Source: Massospora cicadina
Lineage: Eukaryota > Entomophthoromycota > Entomophthoromycetes > Entomophthorales > Entomophthoraceae
Assembly (NCBI GenBank): GCA_022478985.1
Contig: JAKSZP010000182.1
Location: 90,839-154,838 of the forward strand
Direction of reading: 5' to 3'
Length of the DNA stretch: 64,000 nucleotides
Within the stretch, counting starts at the first letter, position 1, and each line of letters starts with the position of its first letter. Position numbers and translations under genes: made by a program. This document shows, in pieces, positions 43,507 through 53,795 of the stretch. The notes under the pieces were generated by a model that saw nothing but the letters and a program-made list of their open reading frames with translations, did not search any database and was not told where the DNA came from.

Positions 43507-45900
43507 AACATGTTCATCCTTTTTGTCAGGGAGATGTTGATGATGTTTCTGATCTCTTAATATACGTCTTATAAGCTGCTTTAACGTCAGACAAGGCCTC
43601 CTTAATGGCCTTCATGGATTTGGTGAGTTTCACAGCCAAAGTCATATGCATCTGGAGTTGTGGGTGTGATTTAAGTAAACTAAGCAGGACAGACTTTGCG
43701 GTGACCAGACCCAAGGTTCCAATCCAAAGCTTTTGGGCCTTGAAGTGTTAAAGAATTGCATAGTACACATTGATTCTGACTTCCCCATCATTATGGTGAG
43801 GAACTCATGTACCATATTTGAACACCTTATGTGCTTCCAAACACAGCAATAAGAATTTCATTGACTTTGGACTAGGTGTAGTGAGGTTAATATGTAGCTC
43901 CAAACATCCTTTGCTTCTCTGCTTATATTCCCTTGAAAATGGTGAGCTTTCTGTTTGTCATTGGCTATGTCCCATGCTGTTTTCATATAACTAAAGTAAT
44001 CTAGCTATAGTTTTATTGCCAGGAGTAAACTTAGCCACAAGTATGGCTATAATTGGGATCTTCTTCAAAATAATTTGAAATGCTGGTTGTAAAACCTTCG
44101 CTGGTGCGTTGGTACTGGTAGTGCATTTTCCCAAAGCAGGTAGTAGTCTGAGGGGTGGATGATGGTTTTTCATGCTTTCCACATCCTGCTTCAAGTGATT
44201 CAACTGGTCTTTGTGGTATACATCTAGGTGAAGATTAGTTTATGAAATGTACTGTTTCATAGTTCTCAATCTCTAAGAATTTCAACTTTTCTCTCACTTA
44301 TGTCATGTCCAGCTCTCTAATCCTTTCTTGTGCTGGTGATAATCCAGCTCTTCTTAGATCAATAGTCAAACAAGATACACGCTGCTTCAGATTATTAAGA
44401 GGCTTGTAAATACACTTCAAATTCATATTTTCTGGAAGATTTTCTCCATGACACACTCCCATAGTATCTTCCAGTAATTCTTCACAATTTCTTAAAGTTG
44501 CCTCGTGTAGCAAGCATTAGTCATTGCAGGAATGTCCCACTTGTTAAAGAGTGCTAATGAAAAGGTGAGCTACTTGTAATAATTGGTTCATATGTTCTCA
44601 GGGTGCATCATCAAGCATTTTAGAGGGCTTAGTTCTTGCATACTTTAGACTTTTTTATAGTTTCAAGCGTTTACAATTGTGTTTAAACAATAGAACTAAA
44701 CATAAAGAGAGATGTTCTTATGCTCATCAGAGCTCCTCTGAACCTCTTCTAACTTTTAAAAAAAATCTAATTCTGAACCCTTGGCAAAATCTTCTTTATT
44801 ACCGGTACTAGCACCAATAAAAAAGTACTAGTAAATAACGGATTATGTGAAAAGTTACTTTATGGTATGTTCTGAAAAGTATATATATTGCCTGAGGTAT
44901 TTAAGTTGATAAAGTAGTACTTGGGTTTTAACAGATCAACTTCTTTTCCTAAGGCGATTGTGCATTTGCAACTTAGTTCAGAGCCAGCGTTTCCAATTTA
45001 TTGATCCTCTGGGATCTTATGAGCTTCATTCATAACTTGTAATATGAATTTCTGACCTGCTTATGAATGCATGCCTGCTGTTCTGAGCTTAACTGTGGCT
45101 CTTATTGTTCTCATAACCCTTGTGGTTTTTGCAACTGCTTGGGTACATTGGTCATCTCAATTGATGGAGTTTATAAATCATTTCATTTCCAGTTTTAGTA
45201 CATTCATATCACTCAGCTTTGTAGAAATGGGAAACTCGCTTTGTACAAGGTTTTAGGAATATGTTTATCATTGGTGGTTGTAATCAAAAGTATAGAGAGT
45301 TTCACTGAGGTTTCATTTGGAAATATCAAGAACATAGTATTCTGGAATGGTAATATACTTGTTCATCCTCTATATCATGGTGACCAGCTATCAACTTATT
45401 GTGACGGTCAGGGATATATAAAAGTCTCTTTTTTAAGAAACATTATACCAGTGAAAGCTATAAAAGGGACTTTAGATTGTTGTAAAATATCTTGATCTCT
45501 AACCACATAGATAAGAATTGATGCTATTCTGACCAGCTAAAAGGTTAGCATTAGAAGTAGTATTATTAAAATGGAAGTTTTCTATATAAATTTTTCCTTA
45601 GGTCAAGGTATTTACCCATATATAGTTGAGCTTCTCTCAACACAGCGTGAGAGCAAAGGATGTTAAAAATAACTAAAATAAAAATTTGATCTTTAAAGTG
45701 ATAAAAGAAAAAGAAAGATCTCACCTCATACATATTAAATTATAAGTAAACATTAAAATATTCTTTAGTTTTTAATGTGAAATAAAGAAATCACATAAGT
45801 ATATTTTTTAATCATACAAAAAACTTTATCTTCTTAAGAGAATTATACAAAACAAATATTAAGGTTCAATGTTTATTTATTAAGAGATTACATGTCTTAA
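43507..45900. other. Interval with small unassigned frames
   Basis: AT-rich, with minus frames 43714-43526, 44203-43991 and 44513-44298. The last (MLHEATLRNCEELLEDTMGV) is helical, charged and continues past one TAA for another 20 or so codons to about 44240. It is the most protein-like non-transposon sequence in the window but has no recognised domain. Plus frames 45071-45256 and 45241-45495 are hydrophobic or unremarkable. A decayed host gene or an old element are both possible. Confidence 0.35.
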
Positions 45901-45916
45901 TATTAATGTTATATAT
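45901..45916. repeat. Target-site duplication of SINE-1, left copy
   Basis: The 16-bp tattaatgttatatat here recurs exactly at 52525-52540, beyond the SINE and the gypsy element inside it. Confidence 0.88.
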
Positions 45917-46193
45917 CTAAATTTTTAAATTTTATTTGAGGTGGGATGACTTAAAGACAATACTGCACAATTAAGGGGATTTGAGGTAGTGGGAAAGGAG
46001 GATAAACCCCAGAAAACCTCCACACACAACATATGATAGGCCAGGAACACCATGGACCGCCTTGCTATTCACTATTTCATTTTAGGGCATTGTTGTGTAA
46101 CGCTAACACATTTATAATCGTTATTTAACCAACGTTCATATACTGGGATTGAACTCAGGAGCCAATGGTAGTGAGTCCATACTCTATCACTGG
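45917..46193 (-). mobile_element. SINE-1, main part (tRNA-derived), split by gypsy I
   Basis: This is a short interspersed element on the minus strand. In the sense direction the head resembles a tRNA. An A-box-like TATCCCAGTGATAGAG (its first bases lie beyond gypsy I) is followed by a B-box GAGTTCAATCCC about 35 bases on. The body of about 190 bases and an AT-rich tail (CAAATAAAATTTAAAAATTT) follow. It matches the copy at 58382-58677 along its length. RNA polymerase III transcription is inferred from the boxes. Gypsy I is inserted in the tRNA-like head, so the promoter is destroyed. Confidence 0.82.
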
Positions 46194-46944
46194 TGTCAGA
46201 CATTTGCCCTCTCAGCTGCAGGGGAAGAATGTCTTGGGTTGAAATCCGCCTAGATGGGAAATGTCAGCTAAATACAAGTTTGCAATTATTTGAAAAGCAA
46301 TTTAATCAAGAATAACAATGATTTTGAAGATATTGGACAAAAGACCCTGGCCAATTCTTGGTGGAACCCCGTTAATTGGGGTAACACCATTATGAAACCT
46401 TCTCGGGCAATTAATGAAATATTGAACAGTCAGATTTCCCTGAACACATGACAGACCTTGAGGCAACCATTGACAGGTACTCCCCCAACCACAACCAGGT
46501 CCTTCAAAACACCTATGCGGGGGTTACCCCTTTTATAGGCGTGGCAGAGGTCCCCTGGGGTGAAATTAATTTATCAAGTGGTGATTGGTTGAAGTTCATC
46601 AAAACCCTACCGCATGGGTACATTCTGCCCCAAAACCCCAAATATCATTTTATCAAAAAGTAACTCATGTTCCCCATGATCTGATAAGAGAATTTATCAT
46701 AATTTCTAATTTGGAATGCATCGAAGCTATTCCAAAACTATCCTCAAATTCCCCACAACCCTTGAAATCAGTTTAAATATGGATCAGGTGGATATCAAGG
46801 GGATCGCTTTTCTTTTACCCCGAGTTGCTAATAAAACCTTCAAACTTCAAGTTTTATTATTGATTAGTTATTAAATTTAATCTAAACCTTTGTGGGATTC
46901 AGTGGCATAAGCACCAGCGAGCATCCATCAGCTGGATTCCTACA
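46194..46944 (+). repeat. Gypsy I 5' LTR
   Basis: It begins tgtcagacatttg and ends ttcctaca. A 71-codon frame inside (46448-46663) recurs in the 3' LTR only because the LTRs are copies. It is not counted as a gene. Confidence 0.94.
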
Positions 46945-46962
46945 AATTGAAGCTCCCTACAG
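46945..46962 (+). promoter_or_regulatory. Gypsy I primer-binding-like site
   Basis: The sequence following the 5' LTR, aattgaagctccctacag, shares GCTC-x-CTACAG with the primer-binding-like sites of F and G. A canonical TGG start is not present (TTGAAG), possibly from a G-to-A change. Confidence 0.45.
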
Positions 46963-47019
46963 AGAACACCTGTACATTGGAAAAATTTGTCAAAAATGGA
47001 GGCTACAAACGTGAGTAAC

Positions 47020-47850
47020 CCTCCACTTGTTCCTCTATACATTGAATCGCGTCTAGTTGCTCTGGAAATTGCAACTAGCAAGCGCTCTATCCTATCTCAA
47101 AGAACTTGAGCGGCGTTCAATAAAACCATGTTTACAGATAAGTTTATCCCTGGCGAAGGGAGTATTGCTACTTTCTTGTATGTTTATGAAGCTGCCATGT
47201 ATGACGCAATGGATGAGCATAAAATCAACACATCCTTCCTTTTTTAAGCCGCCTAGCACAAGAGATGATAATTCCTTACATGAGCCCTTTGCAAAACTGG
47301 GAAGCAGTGAAAGAGGCTCTTCTAGAAAATTAGTTCAAAGCAGAGTCTACACAGGGAAAAACAGGCTCATATGCGCCTTAGTATGTTTGAAGGTGAATTA
47401 ACCATTGCCTTTGCTGAACGTTTTTACCTCGCTGCGCAAAGGTTGTCCACCTCTAACATGCTTACCCTTGATGATGATATTGCCGCCCTGTTATCTGGGC
47501 TAGCCTCTCAACCCTCTCTAGCCAGACATATCATCTCAGTAAAACGCTATTTCAAAAACATCCGCGACCTTAAAGAGGCTTTGATAGAAGTGGCCAAATT
47601 CCAATTATGTGCTCACTCAAATGACGCTGAGGTGAACCCTTCAGCGTTAACCATTGAGGAGCTTCCGCCTGTTGAACAAAGGAGAGTGAGCTCACCTGTG
47701 CCCCTCTTCCATGCTAAACCTGCTCCCTTAATGCGACATAAAAAGGATATTACTCCTTTTTATATATCAAATCCCTGTAAGGTATTACAACCACACATCC
47801 GCATAAGCTCTCTTTTGCTGCTGTGCCTACCCCTCCAGCTAAGCTGGTAA
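47020..47850 (+). pseudogene. Gypsy I Gag
   Basis: This is the capsid-region protein of a gypsy element. The clearest part is 47371-47850: MRLSMFEGELTIAFAERFYL and TLDDDIAALLSGLASQPSLA, the pattern of a retrotransposon Gag helical domain. The N-terminal part is in another frame (47057-47401), with a frameshift near 47370-47400. A zinc knuckle was not seen. The sequence between 47851 and 48276 is frame-broken and probably encodes the rest of Gag and the protease start. Confidence 0.75.
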
Positions 47851-48276
47851 ATGCGTGCCTTAAAGCTACATAATATTCTCTACCCAGCTTTCCTACCTCC
47901 ATCGTGTCCTTGCTTTTATTGAGAATACACTTGGGGACGAATCTGAGGAGGGTTATGATGACGTTGGTTACTATATATTGGGAGCTCCCGCAGAAGTAGA
48001 GGTTACTGATAATTTGAATGCTGGAGGAGTAGATGATACCACCATACCTGAGGAAACGTACCTCAGCCAGTTTCTATGATTTCCAAAATTTATTGACACT
48101 GCCAGAGATGGTGATCACTTCATATATAGCTTGATTTGACCTATTCAGAGGGTCCATACCATGAAATCCATCCTGGATACATACCTTACAACTGCTGATA
48201 ACTTACCTCCATCTTCCAGCTCAAGGAAGTCTTAGTCTTATCACCTAACTTTGGAGGAACCATCACTAAGGTTGAA

Positions 48277-48765
48277 GTGGTCATTCAAATAATCCGAATA
48301 TTGGTCATCCTGGATACTGGCTCCCCGATCAACGTGATCTCCAATAAACTTATTAAGAAGATAAAGCTAGCGCCTGACTTGGAGTGCACGCAAGTATTTG
48401 GAACCGCTGGCCCCAACAATACCCGTGCTATTGGGGCATACTCTTCCATTCCCAATAGAATTGGGAAGCTTATTCTTTCAGCCCCTGCTGTGGCTTTAGA
48501 CAACAATGCATATAATATGCTCATCGGCACTCAATTTATGATTGAGTATGAAGGAATAATCAGCCTGAAGCAAGGGGTCCTCTCATTACTCGACTATGAA
48601 GTCCCTTTAGTCTTATCCAATAAAGAGCCCAGCAAGCACAAATACGCTTGTCTAGTCAAATACCCCTTTTCAGCGATAAAGCTTGCCTTATTCAACTTCA
48701 GGGAGCAACAAAAAACCCAATTCAGTGGATGCTGGGAATTGTATCCCTTTCTACGCTTCAAATGA
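48277..48765 (+). pseudogene. Gypsy I aspartic protease
   Basis: This is a retropepsin-like protease that processes Gag-Pol. ILVILDTGSPINVIS holds the intact active-site DTGS near residues 12-15, and YNMLIGTQFM near residue 82 is the typical second conserved motif. Within this 162-residue piece the domain looks complete. It is followed by a stop at 48763 and a frame change before the linker piece 48835-49113, whereas a working element would have Gag-Pol fused. Confidence 0.88.
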
Positions 48766-48834
48766 GGTCCTGTAAAGCCTGGTGAACAAAGAGTGGTTTA
48801 GACTAAGATCACACTTCAAATCCCACACCATTGC

Positions 48835-49748
48835 TTGTTGCACCTTGTAAGTATTGAGGGCGTTAGTTCCTTGGAGCCTCATGTCTTGCCTGGGATATTA
48901 GACCCAGCATATCAGGAGCCAATTACCATTCTACTAGGGAACCTTAACGGAAAAGACATGATCATACAGAAACACCAAGAGATTGGCAGAGGTTTCCTAC
49001 TCTTAGTAGATGACATTGAACATATCCACTCCATTGGCTCTATGGCAGATTTGGGCTTACCCATGGACAACATGGTGTGCACCTTGCCCAATGTTCATAT
49101 CTTGTTAAGATGACCCCAGAGGAGTTGGAAAAATTTCATACCTTGTTAGACGAATACAGTGACATATTCTCCAAATTGGATGCTGACTATGGCCACATTA
49201 AGGGCTGGTGCCACTCCATTGATGTGGGTAATGTCCAGCCTATAAGGTCCAAACCTTATTTTAAGTCAAAGGTGGAGGAAAAACAGATGAGAACGGAGCT
49301 CAAACAGTTATTAGACATGGGGTTACTCGTTCCTTCACAAAGCCCTTGGTCCTCACCCCTATTGCTAATTAAAAAGAAAAATGGAGGTCATTGGATAGTC
49401 ATGGAATACCATAGGTTAAATAGCCTCACTAAGAAAGACAGATATCATATCCCTCACATTGATGACGCCCTGGCCCAACTATCTGGCTCTAACTTCTTCT
49501 CCGCCATGGACTTGGCCAGTGGCTATTGGCAAATGAACCTTTCTCCTCAAGATCAGGTGAAATGCGCTCTTATTTGTAGTGAAGCCTCTTCCAAACCAAA
49601 CAATTACCCCAAGGTTGTGCACCGCACCTGCCTCTTTCCAGCGTGGTTGGATCACATCCTGCAGGACCTCAAGTTAACTTGTGTCATTGTCTATCTTTAT
49701 GACATCACGATGTTCTCAAAAACTTCTACAAACATTTTGATCACTTGA
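48835..49748 (+). pseudogene. Gypsy I reverse transcriptase, catalytic residue lost
   Basis: Linker piece 48835-49113 leads into 49077-49748, the RT. Recognised motifs are GLLVPSQSPWSSPLLLIKKK, RLNSLTKKDRYHIPHIDDAL and FFSAMDLASGYWQMNLSPQD (motif A Asp present). IVYLYDITMFSK stands where gypsy RT has YLDDI. The first Asp of the YxDD box is Tyr (TAT, 49698-49700), a G-to-T type change that should abolish polymerase activity. The thumb after 49748 is frame-broken (DHILQDLKLTC precedes). Confidence 0.92.
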
Positions 49749-50061
49749 AGGAGGTGTTTCACCGGTTACATAAGTCTATATTAAGTTGAAGCCCTCGCAG
49801 TGTACCTTCTTCCAAAGAAAATTGGATTTCCTTGGTCACTCCATTTCCCAAGAAGGAATTCAACCAATGCATGACAAGGTCAAAGCCATCTCAAAAACAC
49901 CGGCCCCATAAATCCACAGGATATTCAGGTATTTCTAGGGTGATGGGGTATTACCATCGGTTCATCCCTAAGTTTGCCCAACTCATTGAGCCCTTGTTTG
50001 GCTATTAACCAAGAATACCCCTTTCAATTGGGGTGCTGAACAAAAAGCCGCTTTTAGGACG

Positions 50062-50598
50062 ATGAAGCAACTACTACAACAACGTCCTATCCTACGGCAC
50101 CCAGATTATAATAAATCTTTCATCTTGTTCACTGACGCCTTGGACTATGCCATTGGGGCCATCTTAGCCCAATTTGAAGAACATGGTGTAGAACATCCTG
50201 TATTCTATTTTAGTAAGATGCTATCAAAGGCGGAACACAGCTACATTTTAACGGAGAAGGAGTGCCTTGCTGTTCTATTAGCTGTAGAGCACTACCGCCC
50301 TTTTCTATATGGAACCATCTTAACTTTAGTTACGGACCATGAATCCCTAAAGTGGTTACAGAACATGAAGGATCCTAATGGTTGGCTAGCTCGCTGGGTT
50401 CTAAAGCTCCAGCCTTATGACATGAAAATCAAACACTGTGCTGGAACCCGTCACTTGAATGTTGATGGGTCAACTGTGCTACCAGTCCTTCACTTAGATA
50501 ATAGTGAGGCAGAGAGGTTACACAACCTCTTAATGACCTCCAATGACTGGGAGGATGAGGATGAGTCTGTACAAAATGTTAGCCCAGAACTCCCATAG
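50062..50598 (+). pseudogene. Gypsy I RNase H
   Basis: This is the RNase H domain that removes the RNA strand during reverse transcription. FILFTDALDYAIGAILAQ (Asp), ILTEKECLAVLLAVEHY (Glu) and LTLVTDHESLKWLQNM (Asp) show the catalytic acids intact. KIKHCAGTRHLNVDGSTVL stands where NADALSR is usual. It is an open 178-residue piece, overlapping the integrase frame at its end (50543). Confidence 0.9.
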
Positions 50599-51724
50599 TA
50601 CCAAAGTGGAGAACGGAAACTTGTATAAGCAGTGGGGAAAAATGGCTGCCTTACCTTTGGCCCTTGGAACGCGTACCTGCTATCCTAGAAGCTCACTCTA
50701 CCCTAAGTATTGGAGGGGCAAAGAAACTTATGAGTGGATCAAGGATCGATACTATTGGGATGGAATTATGGAAGCTATTGATGATGTCTTGGAAGCTTGC
50801 CTTACATGTAAGGAGCAATCTGGGTACAAGACTAGATACCAGTATCAACCCAATAACCCTCAACAACCATTCCACACCATCAGTTTGGATGTAGTAGGTC
50901 CCCTTACTCAGTCTACTAGTGGAAACAAATTTGTCCTAGTAACAATTGACCACTTCACTAAGTGGGTGGAAGCTGTAGCTCTCCCTGCCCAAACGGCCAA
51001 GCCCACAGCCACGTTTTTACATCAAACCATTTTCACTTGACATGGCTGTCCCCAAGTATTACTCTGCGATAATGGTAAAAATTTCACCTCCAGAGTAGTT
51101 AAAGTCCTTTCCACATCCATGGGAGCCCAACAACTTTTCTCAGCTCCATATAATACCTCCACTAATGGGACCGTGGAAAGAGCCAATGATACCTTGGTGT
51201 CCATCCTACAAAAAATAGCATTTTCTGATCCCCTTCACTAGGATCAATTCTTACCCAGTGCCCTTATAGCTTACTAAATTAGTTATCACCAGATCTTGAA
51301 AATGTACCCATTCCATGTCTTGTATGGGAGGGAGCCTTGAATACCTGCCCTTTAGCTAAATATGTAATCTCAGATAGAGCTGAGGAACTTGAAAAAGTTA
51401 TGAGAAGATTGGCTCAAAATATCATTTAACTCAGTCTGAGGCTATGACCAATATATCTAGTACTAAAAAAAGGCTATGACCAATATAGCAAGAACGGTGA
51501 CTAAAGAAAGGCAGGCTGCCAATGATCTCTGAACCCCCTTACCTAACTTCCAAGTATCTGATATGGTATTAAACTACCATAACCACATTACCCCTAGAAA
51601 CGGTAAGCTTGGATCAATCTGGGAGGGCCCCTTCACCAGCACCTACAAAAGAGGCAATGAGTACATTATGAAGTCTTTAGCTACAGGAGTCACCACCAAC
51701 CGAGTACATGGCCATTTCCTCTGA
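50543..51724 (+). pseudogene. Gypsy I integrase, with internal stop
   Basis: This integrase has an HHCC finger split by a frameshift near 50717: the His part (LEAHSTLSIGG) is in frame 50664-50894, and the Cys part (EACLTCKEQ) in 50543-51040. The core starts with TISLDVVGPL (Asp) and VTIDHFTKWVEAVAL. It then meets TGA at 51038-51040, at a position where an Arg-type CGA would fit before HGCPQVLLCDNGKNF (second Asp). TNGTVERANDTL carries the Glu. The C-terminal part, GKLGSIWEGPFTSTYK, reaches a stop near 51722. All three catalytic acids are present. Confidence 0.9.
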
Positions 51725-51740
51725 CCTTAATCTCCACCCA

Positions 51741-51796
51741 ACATTCTTGAGGGGGTGATGTCGGACATTTGCCTTTCAGCTGCAGAGAAAGAATGT
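51741..51796 (+). promoter_or_regulatory. Polypurine tract and flanking inverted repeat of gypsy I
   Basis: The purine tract gagggggtga (51749-51758) directly precedes the 3' LTR. The arm acattctt (51741-51748) before it is complementary to aagaatgt (51789-51796) inside the LTR, so the tract/LTR junction sits in a 40-base loop, as in F and G, but with a shorter 8-bp stem. Confidence 0.6.
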
Positions 51797-52508
51797 CTTG
51801 AGTTGAAATCTGCCTGGACATGGAAATGTCAGCCATTTACGAGCTTGCAATTATTTGAAAAGCAATTTAATCAAGAATAACAATGATTTTGAAGATATTG
51901 GACAAAAGACCCTGGCCAATTCTTGGTGGAACCCCGTTAATTGGGGTAACACCATTATGAAACCTGCTCGGGCAATTAATTAAATATTGAACAGTCAGAT
52001 TTCCCTGAACACATGACAGACCTTGAGGCAACCATTGACAGGTACTCCCCCAACCACAACCAGGTCCTTCAAAACACCTATGCGGGGGTTACCCCTTTTA
52101 TAGGCGTGGCAGAGGTCCCCTGGGGTGAAATTAATTTATCATGTGGTGATTGGTTGAAGTTCATCAAAACCCTACCGCATGGGTACATTCTGCCCCAAAG
52201 CCCCAAATATCATTTTATCAAAAAGTAACTCATGTTCCCCATGATCTGATAGGAGAGGTTATCATATTTCCTAATTTGGAATGCATTGAAGCTATTCCAA
52301 AACTATCCTCAAATTCCCCCCAACCCTTGAACTCAGTTATATATATTGGGTGGATATCAAGGGGATCACTTTTCTTCTACTCAAAGTTGCTAATAAAACC
52401 TTTTTTTAAATCAAGCTTTATTAGTGATTAGTTATCTAATTTTATTTAAACTTTTGAGGGATCCAGTGACATAAGCACCAGCGAGCATCCATCAGCTGAA
52501 TTCCTACA
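51759..52508 (+). repeat. Gypsy I 3' LTR
   Basis: It begins tgtcggacatttg and ends ttcctaca. Differences from the 5' LTR cluster in the first 100 and last 200 bases. Confidence 0.94.
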
Positions 52509-52540
52509 ACTGGGATACCCTCCCTATTAATGTTATATAT
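52509..52540 (-). mobile_element. SINE-1 head remnant and right TSD
   Basis: 52509-52513 (actgg) is the gypsy I TSD. 52509-52524 is the extreme 5' end of the SINE (sense GGGAGGGTATCCCAGT). 52525-52540 is the right copy of the 16-bp SINE TSD. Confidence 0.82.
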
Positions 52541-52843
52541 TTATATATTTATAAAAAAGTAATTTTAAAGCTAGATGTAGTAGCTTAAAGTAATTTATAC
52601 TAAGCTTTTATAAGAAGGGTTTATGCAAAGTTTTATGTAAAATTGATGATAAATTGGTTCCATTAACAAAATTAAATTATATGGTGTAACATATTATTTT
52701 TGTCTGATATTTTTTAGCTGTAGTGACATTTTGTGTAAAAATAAGAGCTTATACTTTTAATAGTTGTACATTTAAATGAGCAGTTTAAAGCTAATATTGT
52801 ATAAAACATCTATAATAAATATTTGTATTTTTATATAAAAGCT
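52541..52843. other. AT-rich spacer between SINE-1 and LINE-C
   Basis: About 300 bases of AT-rich sequence with nothing recognised. Confidence 0.6.
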
Positions 52844-52859
52844 CCTAAATACCTTTTTT
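52844..52859. repeat. Target-site duplication of LINE-C, left copy
   Basis: The sequence cctaaatacctttttt is identical to 58129-58144. The right copy is followed by aagcc, placing the nick at TTTTTT/AA. Confidence 0.92.
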
Positions 52860-52911
52860 TAAATTTATTGCGGGGAAGGCTGACCATGGGACAGACACTT
52901 CCGAATATGAC

Positions 52912-53795
52912 TCAGAAAAGACAAAACTTAGTACCAGGGGAGGCACCCCAGAGAAGCGATGCTATCTCTTGTTGCCAGCGGGAACGCCGCATATGGGGAG
53001 GGGGAGGAAACGTTTGAAGGGGCCATAGCCACAATTGAGCATGTGTGGAGGAAGGGGTCTGATTTGATGAACAAGACTGGGAACCAGGAGGAGACCAGCT
53101 GTTGCGACGCGGCGGGAGGTATCCAAACATCCATGCTTGAAAGTGGTCCACCAAATGAGACTGGAATCTGTGGACCACTTCTGGGAGGGTGGGGGGAGCC
53201 TGCGATGGCATCTAAGACAATCTTGTGGATGGTCCACATGGCGATTGCAACCACCAAAGCACAAAGGGAGGGCGGAAGGGGGGAGGCCATTGATAGAGCA
53301 AACATATCTCTTGACAGACTGAAGGGATGCATTTGATCCTGGCCCAGAAGACGTTGTCTTCGCGCCATATCACTTTAGAGGTAGGGAACTTCTCCAGGCG
53401 GTAAAACAGCGTTCCATACTGGCCACACACGACACAGGATGAGTGTAAAGTGTTAGAGCGCTCAGCTGTACGATACATTCGCCTCATGCAGCTCCACACA
53501 TGGGAGCAGACTTGAGGTTGCAACAGAGGATGGTGTACATATTTCCAGATATTTTTTGGGTCTCAATGGAGTAAGGGATGTCCATCATGTCCAGTTAGTC
53601 CACCCTGGATAGGACATGGGGCCGAATGGGGATCACGCCATCATGGATGGGTAGCCCCTATACCTCTTGTGTGAACTGAGGAGAGGGGCGGCCTCTTTGA
53701 ATTGTATGTCCGCTAATACGAATTCTCCACTCAGCGCTCCTCATGGAGAGTAGGATTCGTTTGTAGTGGGTTTTAGTCCCTTGAGGACCTGTGGC
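52912..53795 (-). pseudogene. LINE-C ORF2 C-terminal region with zf-RVT
   Basis: Piece 53523-53212 opens with MQPQVCSHVWSCMRRMYRTA, followed by CVVCGQYGTLFYRLEKF, the zf-RVT finger. The His (FHRLEKC in LINE-B) is Tyr and the last Cys is Phe, so the finger has lost two ligands. Pieces 53368-52928 and 53264-52962 carry the conserved AIAMWTIHKIVLDAIAG tail in shifting frames. Confidence 0.85.

Larger units (their letters stand above)
46194..52508 (+). mobile_element. Gypsy I, full-length Ty3/gypsy element
   Basis: LTRs of 751 and 750 bp, about 95% identical by eye, flank a 4.8-kb interior coding Gag, protease, RT, RNase H and integrase in the Ty3 order. A 5-bp TSD actgg (46189-46193 and 52509-52513) confirms a single insertion event, into SINE-1. 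The polypurine tract is gagggggtga (51749-51758). It is the best preserved LTR element here, but it has frameshifts, a stop in integrase and a changed RT catalytic box. Confidence 0.95.

Noticed and set aside
46130..46193. A functional tRNA gene on the minus strand
   Set aside because: The tRNA-like head is split by gypsy I, has mismatches in the arms, and is joined to a SINE body with a TSD.
46448..46663. 71-codon frame repeated at 52013-52228 with nearly identical protein
   Set aside because: Both lie inside the two LTRs of gypsy I. Their similarity is explained by LTR identity and gives no evidence of coding.
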